Shown here: piece by piece, positions 51,536-59,122 of the stretch
How positions within the stretch are numbered: the first letter of the stretch is position 1
Layout: each line of letters opens with the position of its first letter
From: Oceanospirillum sp047518265
Lineage (GTDB): Bacteria > Pseudomonadota > Gammaproteobacteria > Pseudomonadales > Halomonadaceae
Length of the DNA stretch: 64,000 nt
Assembly: GCA_047518265.1 (NCBI GenBank)
Contig: JAKZRG010000003.1
Coordinates: 1-64,000, forward strand
Reading direction: 5' to 3'
Notes under the pieces: model-generated
What the model saw: only the letters and a program-made list of their open reading frames with translations
Databases searched by the model: none
What the model was told of the DNA's origin: nothing
Translations under genes and position numbers: made by a program

Positions 51536-52402
51536 ATGCAGGATCCAATCCCATTTCAAATAGAACTTGATTACGTCACCATCACCGGCTGGCGCTGGGG
51601 TAAGGGCAATTCAAATACAGTATTGGCTTTACATGGTTGGCTGGATAATTGTGCTAGCTTTGTGCGTATTGCTCCAGAACTGGCCCAAAGCTGTGATTTA
51701 GATATATGGGCCATTGATTTAGTGGGTCATGGCCATACAGGCTATCGTCCAAAGGGCAGCTACTATCATATTTGGGATAATGTTATTGATTTAGCTCTAT
51801 TAATGGATGCTCAAGGTTGGGAAAAAGTTGATCTGTTAGGGCATTCCATGGGGGCCGGTGTTGCAACCTTGATGGCAGGAGCAATGCCTGAACGAATGGG
51901 GCGAGTGGCTCTGTTAGAAGGGCTAGGGCCTATCTCCACTCCAGCAGAGGAGTCTCCCTCTCAGCTGGCTCAAGCTGTTGGTAAATATCAATTGATGGGA
52001 TATAAACAGCCGCCGAGTTATGTTGATGTCAAAACGGCTGCAGAAGCCCGTATGCGTGGTGTCGGTGATATCAGCTTTGAAGCTGCTCTACCTTTAGCTG
52101 AACGAGGAACGATCAAGCAGGATAATGCTTGGATCTGGCGTTCTGACGCCCGTTTACGCATTCCTTCTCCTGTACGTCTAACAGAAGAGCAAGTGAATGG
52201 TTTTTGTCAGGCGATTACGGTTCCCGTGTGCTTGCTAACGGCAGAAGAAGGTTTCTTAGTGGGGCGAGAAAATACCGAGAGCCGTTCAAAGCATATTACG
52301 GATATTCGTCACCAGTGTTTACCGGGCAATCATCATTTTCATTTGGAACCTGAGTCCAGTGCTAGAGTCTTGGCTGAGCTGATAAAATTTTGGCAGGACT
52401 AG
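51536..52402 (+). CDS. Alpha/beta hydrolase
   Basis: A 288-residue alpha/beta-hydrolase. The oxyanion motif is LALHGWLDNCASF, the nucleophile elbow is LLGHSMGAGVATLMAG, and the catalytic His lies in GNHHFHLEPES. The pattern resembles the MhpC/serine-hydrolase-like group; the substrate is unknown. It is the second of two tandem, different hydrolases, which share only the fold, so this is not a recent duplication. Confidence 0.9.
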   Translation: MQDPIPFQIELDYVTITGWRWGKGNSNTVLALHGWLDNCASFVRIAPELAQSCDLDIWAIDLVGHGHTGYRPKGSYYHIWDNVIDLALLMDAQGWEKVDLLGHSMGAGVATLMAGAMPERMGRVALLEGLGPISTPAEESPSQLAQAVGKYQLMGYKQPPSYVDVKTAAEARMRGVGDISFEAALPLAERGTIKQDNAWIWRSDARLRIPSPVRLTEEQVNGFCQAITVPVCLLTAEEGFLVGRENTESRSKHITDIRHQCLPGNHHFHLEPESSARVLAELIKFWQD

Positions 52403-52501
52403 ATTTATCCAATGGGTGATCTTTAAGAGGTTTGTTATCTGATCACGAATCTTTTTAGTATCACAGGGTCAAACCCTTAATGGTTTAAGGGAGAGTTACG
52501 G

Positions 52502-53476
52502 ATGGCGACAATTTTGTTTGATCGACTGATATCGAAGCAAAAGCAACTATCGAAACAGCAGCAACAATTGAAACAGCAGCAAGGGGCTCGGATAAAAAGT
52601 GCTTGGGCCTTAGGGTTCTTATGTTTGTTAGGTGTCTCCCCTTTAGCTCAAGCAGTGGAAGAGTTAAAACCCTTCCCTCTTGCAAGTATTGAGATGAATA
52701 AAAGCCTTTCTCTGATGGAGCACCGAATAGCAACGGGTCGTATACAGAAGAAAAACTCAGAGTCTATACCGGAACATTGGCTAGCACTGCCGGAAGGGGA
52801 ATTAAAACGCACTCTATACCGAGTACGTTCCAGTCGTGGTACCGATCAGATTTATCAGCATTATCGGAACCAGCTAAAAAACCCCAGTAATACCGTTCTT
52901 TTTGAATGCAGCAGCCGGGAATGTGGCAGCAGTATCGATTGGGCAAATAAGGTGTTTAAAGTCTCCACTTTGTACGGTGTAGACCGCAAACAGCATTATC
53001 TTGCAGTACAACGGCAAGAAGGTGATAAAACCGAGTTTGTATCACTATACATTACTGAGCGAGGCACAGGTCGTACCTATGTTTATCAGGAGAGTTATCG
53101 TTTACCCACTGCCAATATAGCAAAGCAGGAGGACGCGAGCTTATTTGAACAGTTGGATCGTAACGGTTGGATTACTCTACCTGTATCCCCTGATGGTAGT
53201 TTTGAAGAGGGTGGTTTTACTCAGCTGCAAGCACTAGCGACTGAACTTAATAACACCTCTGATTCCTACTGGTTGGTTGCTCATCGTTACGGTAAGGGGA
53301 GCGATGAAGCCTTAATGGAGCGATCAGAGCAAGCGGCAGAAAAGCTATTGCAGCGTATAAAAAACATGGGATTGGAGAAAGATAATATTGAAATTAAAGG
53401 CTTAGGATCTTTCGCGCCAACCGAAGATTCTGTGAACTATGGCGGTAGGATTGAGCTGGTCAGGAAAAAAAATTGA
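52502..53476 (+). CDS. DUF4892 domain-containing exported protein
   Basis: A 324-residue protein resembling the DUF4892 family. A hydrophobic export segment (SAWALGFLCLLGVSPLAQA, cleavage near residue 51) is preceded by an unusually long 33-residue N-region with a Gln/Lys-rich run (KQKQLSKQQQQLKQQQ). The mature domain (~52-235) includes LYRVRSSRGTDQIYQHY and FECSSRECGSSIDWANKVF. The C-terminal ~85 residues (RYGKGSDEALMERSEQAAEK, then KGLGSFAPTED) look OmpA-like, suggesting contact with peptidoglycan. GGGAGAG lies 6 nt before the ATG. Confidence 0.82.
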   Translation: MATILFDRLISKQKQLSKQQQQLKQQQGARIKSAWALGFLCLLGVSPLAQAVEELKPFPLASIEMNKSLSLMEHRIATGRIQKKNSESIPEHWLALPEGELKRTLYRVRSSRGTDQIYQHYRNQLKNPSNTVLFECSSRECGSSIDWANKVFKVSTLYGVDRKQHYLAVQRQEGDKTEFVSLYITERGTGRTYVYQESYRLPTANIAKQEDASLFEQLDRNGWITLPVSPDGSFEEGGFTQLQALATELNNTSDSYWLVAHRYGKGSDEALMERSEQAAEKLLQRIKNMGLEKDNIEIKGLGSFAPTEDSVNYGGRIELVRKKN

Positions 53477-53625
53477 TCAACTGACTTGAAATCGATGGGA
53501 TTGACCCTATCTTTATTAATACGATGCGGTGTTGAGGTTGTTCCTAGTTAATGGTTTTAGCTTTTAAAGCAGCCCCTATTAACCTTACCTCCACCGGTTC
53601 AATGATGATGTTCGCTATTATTTTT

Positions 53626-53664
53626 ACGGCTCAGATTTCTATGAAATCCGGGCCGTTTGTTTTT
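53626..53664 (+). terminator. DUF4892 gene terminator
   Basis: ACGGCTC-a-GATTT / AAATC-c-GGGCCGT forms an approximately 12-bp stem around a short loop, followed by TTGTTTTT. The smrB stop lies 34 nt beyond on the other strand. Confidence 0.82.
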
Positions 53665-53697
53665 GTGATTTACAATGTTTTTGGCTGGAGTTAAACG

Positions 53698-54279
53698 CTA
53701 GAAGCCGCCCAAACCATCTTTTGTTTTTAACAGTGCATATACAGCCCCTGTACCGCCATCAGCAGGTAAACAAGAGTGAAAGGCAATCACCTCTGGCATC
53801 TGTCTTAACCATACGTTTACATAAGATTTTAATTCTGCTCGTCCGCTGCCCTGTGTCCAAGATTTTCCATGAACGATCACAACACAGCGGAAACGACGGG
53901 CACGACAATCCTGAATAAAGGCAAAAAGCTCTGCTCGGGCTACTTCAACGCTTTGGCCGTGTAGGTCGATGCCTTCCTGCCAAGTATATTCACCACGCTT
54001 TAAACTTTGGAATGTACGGTAAGGCAGATCAGGTACCATAAAACTCAACGTATCGCTGGGCTTCATATCCGGGATGTTGCCTTCCGTTAGATTGTCCACC
54101 ACAAAGCGTTCATCTGCAGTGGTGGCTGATTCCCGTTTGAGAGCTGCGTTGATATCTTTCTTTTTTGGCTTGAGCAATACTCGATTGCTTTGCAGCGGTT
54201 TTACACCCTTCATGGCCGATTTGAACATATCCATATCGTTCAATTTATCATCGTCTTCAGGTTTGCTGTTATTACTCAT
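53698..54279 (-). CDS. smrB: Smr-domain ribosome rescue endonuclease SmrB
   Basis: A 193-residue protein with an N-terminal charged extension and a C-terminal Smr domain: DLHGQSVEVARAELFAF (DLHG motif), VIVHGKSWTQGSGRAELK (HGK motif) and PADGGTGAVYALLK. E. coli SmrB binds collided ribosomes and cleaves the mRNA. The divergent placement opposite prmB-aroC is the same as in E. coli and supports the name. Confidence 0.88.
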   Translation of the reverse strand: MSNNSKPEDDDKLNDMDMFKSAMKGVKPLQSNRVLLKPKKKDINAALKRESATTADERFVVDNLTEGNIPDMKPSDTLSFMVPDLPYRTFQSLKRGEYTWQEGIDLHGQSVEVARAELFAFIQDCRARRFRCVVIVHGKSWTQGSGRAELKSYVNVWLRQMPEVIAFHSCLPADGGTGAVYALLKTKDGLGGF

Positions 54280-54608
54280 GATGGCTTAATTCTACTTATG
54301 GCCGGCCGTTTTATTTTTAACGGACAGTATCTTGCCTACAGGTATTGGATTAGGGGCAAGCAGTTTATAATTAGGGTGCTTGCAAAGTGCGGCCACCTTA
54401 CCAGATGCAAAGCGGGACGCAAGTCTGGTTTATAGCTAAGCATAGCTGGGGTAAACTTAGGTAACCCTGAAAGTATCATTTCCTGTTTTGGGCTGAAATT
54501 GTTTCGAGCTGTTTTTCGAATATCCATTTATCGAATAAATGGGTTGGCCTTTTGTGAAATAAGATTTCAGTGGTTGTTTATTAAATCAGGATGTTTGGAG
54601 ACGGTGTT
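54280..54608. other. Divergent smrB/prmB intergenic region
   Basis: No gene is visible. An ACCAGA / TCTGGT pairing (about 54400-54429) encloses further TGC/GCA pairing, and AGCT-AAGCAT-AGCT follows. The prmB Shine-Dalgarno TTTGGAG lies at the end. No convincing promoter hexamer pair was found. Confidence 0.4.
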
Positions 54609-55535
54609 GTGCCAAAAAGTAAAGCCTTAGCCGAAGTAGCCCAACAGCTGCATACTATTAAAGATTATATTCGCTGGACCTATTCCCAGTTTAATCACCA
54701 TAAGCTGTTTTTTGGTCATGGCACCGATAATGCCTGGGATGAAGCCGTGCATCTGATTTTGGGTAGTTTACATCTGCCATGGGATTTTGACTCTTCCATG
54801 TTGGATGCCCGCGTTACCCATGACGAAGCCATTATTATTCTAAGTCACGTAGAAAAACGTTGTTTGGATCGAGTGCCTCTGGCTTATTTGCTTGGAGAGG
54901 CTTGGTTTATAGGTTTGCCTTTTCATGTGGATCGTAGAGTTTTAGTACCCCGTTCTCCTATAGGAGAGCTGATTCAGAATCGCTTTGAACCTTGGGTATC
55001 CGATGATCCGTTGCATGTCTTAGATCTTTGTACTGGTAGTGGTTGTATCGGTATTGCAACAGCCTATGCGTTCCCTTACGCAAAAGTTGATTTAGCAGAT
55101 ATCTCTGAAGGTGCTTTATCTGTCGCCCGCAGCAATGTGGAGCGCCATCATCTGGAAGATCAGGTGACGATCAATCAATCGGATCTGTTTAATGACCTGC
55201 CGAAAGCAGGCTATGACTTGATCGTAACCAATCCTCCTTATGTGGATCAGGAAGATCTATCGGCCATGCCGGAAGAGTATCAGCATGAGCCTGCTCTGGG
55301 GTTGGGTTCAGGTGATGATGGTTTAGATATTACCCGTCGTATCTTACGAGATGCACCTAATCATATGAGTGAACAGGGTATCCTGATCTGTGAAGTGGGC
55401 AATAGTGAGTTTGCTTTACAGGAAGCCTTCCCGGAAGTGCCTTTTCTGTGGCTGGAATTTGAACATGGTGGTCAGGGCGTCTTTATGTTGACGACTGAAC
55501 AGCTACGCCAGCATGCCGATGCCTTTGCAGATTAA
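54609..55535 (+). CDS. prmB: 50S ribosomal protein L3 N5-glutamine methyltransferase
   Basis: A 308-residue class I methyltransferase that methylates a Gln of ribosomal protein L3. The PrmB-specific N-domain has YSQFNHHKLFFGHGTDNAWDEAVHL, the SAM motif is VLDLCTGSGCIGIATAYAFP, and the catalytic NPPY motif is DLIVTNPPYVDQED. I prefer the GTG at 54609, because GGAG lies 8 nt upstream, over the ATG at 54591, which has no room for a ribosome site. It is followed by aroC, the standard gammaproteobacterial order. Confidence 0.96.
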   Translation: MPKSKALAEVAQQLHTIKDYIRWTYSQFNHHKLFFGHGTDNAWDEAVHLILGSLHLPWDFDSSMLDARVTHDEAIIILSHVEKRCLDRVPLAYLLGEAWFIGLPFHVDRRVLVPRSPIGELIQNRFEPWVSDDPLHVLDLCTGSGCIGIATAYAFPYAKVDLADISEGALSVARSNVERHHLEDQVTINQSDLFNDLPKAGYDLIVTNPPYVDQEDLSAMPEEYQHEPALGLGSGDDGLDITRRILRDAPNHMSEQGILICEVGNSEFALQEAFPEVPFLWLEFEHGGQGVFMLTTEQLRQHADAFAD

Positions 55536-55614
55536 ATCCCTTTAAATAAAAATTTGAAGAGTAACCCCTTTAAATAAAAACCGGTGTTCAGCCGGTGTAT
55601 GCAAGAGAGAGATT

Positions 55615-56712
55615 ATGTCAGGTAATACCTTTGGCAAATTATTTACGGTGACCACATTTGGCGAAAGTCATGGTCCTGCTTTGGGCGCTATTGTGGATGG
55701 TTGCCCTCCTGGGTTAGAGATCAATGAAGAAGATCTTCAACTGGACCTGGATCGCCGTAAACCGGGGACGTCTCGTCATACGACTCAGCGACGTGAGCCT
55801 GATCAGGTTAAAATTTTATCCGGTGTCTTTGAGGGTAAAACTACGGGTACGGCTATTGGTTTGTTGATTGAAAATACGGATCAGCGTTCAAAGGATTATT
55901 CCAATATTGCTCAGCAGTATCGTCCAGCTCATGCCGATTATAGCTATAACCAAAAATATGGCTTTCGTGATTACCGTGGCGGTGGCCGCTCCTCGGCTCG
56001 TGAAACGGCAATGCGGGTCGCTGCTGGGGCTATTGCTAAAAAATTCCTAAAGCAACGGTTAGGCATTGAAGTTCGAGGTTATCTATCTCAATTGGGGCCG
56101 GTAAAGGTTGAGAAAGTGGATTGGGATTTGATTGAAACTAATCCATTTTTCTGCCCTGATGCGGATAAAGTCCCTGTGATGGAAGCTTATATGGATGCTC
56201 TTCGTAAAGAAGGGGATTCAGTGGGTGCAAAAGTAACAGTTGTCGCTCGCAACGTACCACCTGGACTGGGTGAGCCTATTTTTGATCGTTTAGATGCTGA
56301 GTTGGCCCATGCATTAATGAGCATCAATGCCGTTAAAGGCATTGAAATAGGCGCTGGTTTTGACTCTGTAGAGCAAAAAGGCACAGAGCACAGAGATGAA
56401 ATGACGCCAGAAGGTTTCCTGTCGAATAATGCCGGTGGGGTTTTAGGTGGTATTTCCAGTGGTCAGGATATTGTGGCTCATATTGCCTTGAAGCCAACAT
56501 CCAGTTTGCATCTGCCTGGACGCAGTATCAATGTATCCGGTGAGCCTGTGGAAGTGGTTACTAAGGGACGTCATGATCCTTGTGTGGGAATTCGTGCTAC
56601 GCCGATTGCTGAAGCGATGATGGCGATTACATTGATGGATCACTATCTGCGTCATAGAGCTCAGTGTGGCGATGTTGAGATGCCAACACCTGTGATACCT
56701 GCACAAGCATGA
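55615..56712 (+). CDS. aroC: Chorismate synthase
   Basis: A 365-residue FMN-dependent lyase that converts 5-enolpyruvylshikimate-3-phosphate to chorismate, the last shikimate-pathway step. Signature motifs are TFGESHGPALGAIVDGCPPG, DYRGGGRSSARETAMRVAAG and RHDPCVGIRATPIAEAMMAI. The length is standard. AGAGAG lies shortly before the ATG. It follows prmB after 79 nt and is terminated before the MFS gene. Confidence 0.98.
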   Translation: MSGNTFGKLFTVTTFGESHGPALGAIVDGCPPGLEINEEDLQLDLDRRKPGTSRHTTQRREPDQVKILSGVFEGKTTGTAIGLLIENTDQRSKDYSNIAQQYRPAHADYSYNQKYGFRDYRGGGRSSARETAMRVAAGAIAKKFLKQRLGIEVRGYLSQLGPVKVEKVDWDLIETNPFFCPDADKVPVMEAYMDALRKEGDSVGAKVTVVARNVPPGLGEPIFDRLDAELAHALMSINAVKGIEIGAGFDSVEQKGTEHRDEMTPEGFLSNNAGGVLGGISSGQDIVAHIALKPTSSLHLPGRSINVSGEPVEVVTKGRHDPCVGIRATPIAEAMMAITLMDHYLRHRAQCGDVEMPTPVIPAQA

Positions 56713-56790
56713 TTCGCTAGATAAATAATCTAAATAGTCTTAAAGCATGTTTTATCCTATGTTCTATTTAAACATGCTCTATTAAGAAAG

Positions 56791-56819
56791 AATGCCTCGC
56801 GTTTGCGGGGCATTTTTTA
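56791..56819 (+). terminator. aroC terminator
   Basis: AATGCCTCGC / GCGGGGCATT around GTTT (one T-G pair), followed by a T tract. Confidence 0.9.
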
Positions 56820-56840
56820 TTGTCATAGAGAGCCCTTTGT

Positions 56841-58016
56841 ATGCCAATACCTTACTGGCAGTTATCGTCAGTTTATTTTTTCTATTTTGCTGTCTTAGGT
56901 GCCACGAGCCCCTATTGGAGTCTGTACCTACAGTCACTGGGTTTTTCTGCAGAACAGATTGGTAGCTTAATGGCGCTGTTTATTGCCACTAAGTTGATTG
57001 CGCCTAATATATGGAGTTATTTGGCAGATCGAACCCATCAGCATCAGAGGGTAATGCAGCTGGGAGCAATATTGACCCCTATCTGTTTTACGCTGGTATT
57101 TTGGCAGGATGGCTTTTGGCTAATGGCTGGTGTGATGGCGCTGTATAGTTTTTTTTGGAATGCTGTCTTACCTCAGTATGAAGTTATTACCTTAAGGGCT
57201 ATAAAGGGACAGGAGGAGCGTTACAGTCAGATCCGACTCTGGGGGTCTATTGGGTTTATTTGTTCTGTAGCGGGTTTAGGATGGTGGTTGGACTACGCTT
57301 CAATCGAAACTCTCCCTGTAAGTATTTTGCTTATTATGGTGTTTATGGCTTTGGTTAGTTTGAACGTGCCCAGTGGTCAGGAAACACCAGCAGCATCCAA
57401 TAAAAAGCCAGAAGCAGAAACTAAGTTTATACAGCGTTTACGTCAGCCTCATGTATTAAGTTTTCTATTTGGGGTGATGCTGATGCAGGCGTCACATGGG
57501 CCTTACTATACTTTCTTTTCCATTTTTATGGAGCAATATGGCTATAGTCGAACAGCGATAGGTTTGTTATGGGCATTAGGTGTTTTTGCTGAAGTACTCT
57601 TGTTTATGGTGATGCATAAACTACTGAGATGGATAAATGCTGAGGTTATTTTATTTCTTAGCTTAGTATTGGCGACGTTGAGATGGGCGTTAACAGGTCT
57701 ATATCCTGATTCATTCATCTTGATTTTATTGTTACAGTGTTTGCATGCCGCCACTTTTGGCAGTTTTCATGCTGCTAGCATTGCTTTGGTTCATCGCCTA
57801 TTTCCGGGCAAAAATGCCGGGCAGGGACAGGCGGCATACAGTAGTATAGGTTTTGGGGTTGGTGGTGCCTTGGGTGCCTGGGGTAGTGGCTTGATTTGGC
57901 AGTATTTTTCTGCTGAAACAAGCTTCTTATTAGCAAGTGTTACCTCAGGTATCGGAGCGTTAATTATTGTCGGATCACTGTATAAGCACCGAGCCGCTTG
58001 GGCTGGGGCTAAATGA
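56841..58016 (+). CDS. MFS transporter (MFS_1-like, HcaT-related)
   Basis: A 391-residue permease with twelve predicted helices in two halves. The N-terminus YWQLSSVYFFYFAVLGATSPYW and the loop WSYLADRTHQHQRVM (motif A-like) are typical of the 3-phenylpropionate/nucleoside-type MFS_1-like group. It holds the position after aroC that a similar gene occupies in pseudomonads. The substrate is unknown. The start codon lies 22 nt beyond the aroC terminator, so its own promoter or read-through is required. Confidence 0.9.
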   Translation: MPIPYWQLSSVYFFYFAVLGATSPYWSLYLQSLGFSAEQIGSLMALFIATKLIAPNIWSYLADRTHQHQRVMQLGAILTPICFTLVFWQDGFWLMAGVMALYSFFWNAVLPQYEVITLRAIKGQEERYSQIRLWGSIGFICSVAGLGWWLDYASIETLPVSILLIMVFMALVSLNVPSGQETPAASNKKPEAETKFIQRLRQPHVLSFLFGVMLMQASHGPYYTFFSIFMEQYGYSRTAIGLLWALGVFAEVLLFMVMHKLLRWINAEVILFLSLVLATLRWALTGLYPDSFILILLLQCLHAATFGSFHAASIALVHRLFPGKNAGQGQAAYSSIGFGVGGALGAWGSGLIWQYFSAETSFLLASVTSGIGALIIVGSLYKHRAAWAGAK

Positions 58017-58126
58017 CTGAATGGTCGGTTTTAGTCGCATCTAATCCCATTGTGCAGTTGCAACAAAGTGCTACTAAGAGTTACATTTAAACCCAGTTAA
58101 GGCCTGACTCAGGCAAGGAGACCTCC

Positions 58127-58369
58127 ATGAAAGTGAACATCGAAGTTGATATGACCCCGGATGAGTTTCGCAAAGCGATGGGGCTACCCGATGTACAAAA
58201 ATTTCAGGAAGAGTTGATGACAAAGATTCGTCAGCAGATGGAAGAAGGCGTCGATGGTTATGATGCGCTTTCGTTGATGAAACCTTTTGTCGGCCAAAGT
58301 TTTGATTCTGTGGAAACGTATCAGAAGCTGATGATGCAGATGATGAATAGTTATACACAGCAGAAGTAA
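58127..58369 (+). CDS. DUF6489-type small protein
   Basis: An 80-residue protein beginning KVNIEVDMTPDEFRKAMGLP, then KFQEELMTKIRQQMEEG and ending with a Met/Gln-rich helix (YQKLMMQMMNSYTQQK). This matches the DUF6489 family as I remember it. Function is unknown. Small helical proteins of this type can sit on PHA granules, and the gene lies directly before a phasin gene and phaC, so a link to PHA granules is possible but inferred. AAGGAG is upstream of the ATG. Confidence 0.82.
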   Translation: MKVNIEVDMTPDEFRKAMGLPDVQKFQEELMTKIRQQMEEGVDGYDALSLMKPFVGQSFDSVETYQKLMMQMMNSYTQQK

Positions 58370-58420
58370 TTGATAAAAATGGAATGCAAAAACAGATAGG
58401 GAAGCGACAAGGATATCTGG

Positions 58421-58505
58421 CCGATTATTTGTGTGCAGGATGCAGTAATCGGTTGAACAAAATTGGTAGCTAACAACCAGTTTGCCAAAGCACAAACTGC
58501 TTGGC
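58421..58505. promoter_or_regulatory. Dense inverted repeats upstream of the phasin gene
   Basis: Overlapping pairs are visible: CCGATTA (58421-58427) / TAATCGG (58446-58452) enclosing GTGCAGGATGCAG; GGTTG (58451-58455) / CAACC (58474-58478); CAGTTTG (58478-58484) / CAAACTG (58493-58499); GCCAA (58484-58488) / TTGGC (58501-58505). They may form alternative RNA structures or bind a regulator such as PhaR, whose sites are TGC-rich in other bacteria. Function is inferred. Confidence 0.45.
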
Positions 58506-58627
58506 TCATATTTGAATAGCCACAAAAGTGCAGTGCAATATGATTCACTAAAACATGTAATCATTTTGACATTTGGCAGAAGATAAAATCATTTAAGTCG
58601 ATAATCTAAAAATCTAGGGAATTCACC

Positions 58628-58996
58628 ATGCAAGACAAAATCATGAACGCCTTTGCTGATCAATCTAAAAACATGTATGCACCTATGCGTAAACTGAACG
58701 CGCTGATGGTAGAAAACATGGAAAAAATGGCTGACTTCCAAATTGAAGCGCTGAAGTCATACAGCAAGCTGGGCGTTAACCAGCTGAAAAATGCTACCGA
58801 AGTGAAAGATGCCGAGTCTGTACGTGACTTCTCTGCTTCTCAAGCTGAGCTGATGAGTACTCTGAGCAAAAAAGTTTTGGAAGATGCAAAAAGCATGGCT
58901 GATATGAGCATGGAGTTTAAACAGGAAGTAGAAAAAATTGTTGAAGATTCTCGCTCTAACGCAGAAGCTGAAATAAAAGCTGCTACTAAATCTTAA
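58628..58996 (+). CDS. Phasin family protein
   Basis: A 122-residue, almost entirely helical, Met/Ala/Lys-rich protein with the phasin_2 pattern: MRKLNALMVENMEKMADFQIEALKSYSKLG, then the KNATEVKDAESVRDFSASQ break and a second amphipathic helix. Phasins coat polyhydroxyalkanoate granules and control their number and size. It lies directly before phaC, which supports the role. The codon use is that of a highly expressed gene, and a terminator follows 12 nt after the stop. Confidence 0.92.
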   Translation: MQDKIMNAFADQSKNMYAPMRKLNALMVENMEKMADFQIEALKSYSKLGVNQLKNATEVKDAESVRDFSASQAELMSTLSKKVLEDAKSMADMSMEFKQEVEKIVEDSRSNAEAEIKAATKS

Positions 58997-59007
58997 TTGA
59001 GATTTAT

Positions 59008-59045
59008 AAAAGGCTGCTGGATCTTTGTTCAGCGGCCTTTTTTAT
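59008..59045 (+). terminator. Phasin gene terminator
   Basis: AAAGGCTGCTG / CAGCGGCCTTT (one T-G pair) followed by TTTTATT. It allows separate, higher expression of the phasin relative to phaC. Confidence 0.9.
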
Positions 59046-59122
59046 TTCCTGTTTTACCTGTTCAGTGCTTGTCGAAAGACACCAGGGAAGTCCGAGGCCT
59101 AGGGCCCGAGAGAGGTACGCTC

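Noticed and set aside
50735..52402. The two tandem alpha/beta hydrolases as a recent gene duplication.
   Set aside because: Their sequences outside the catalytic motifs are unlike each other; only the fold is shared.
58566..58594. TTGACA upstream of the phasin gene as a sigma70 promoter.
   Set aside because: No acceptable -10 at 16-18 nt; the nearest TAAAAT is only 12 nt away. A sigma54 reading (TGGCAG..) also lacks the downstream GC element.
59002..59122. A longer PhaC starting upstream, as the open frame allows.
   Set aside because: The extension would be translated through the phasin terminator and lacks a ribosome site; MSEQTTESN at 59123 follows GAGAGG.
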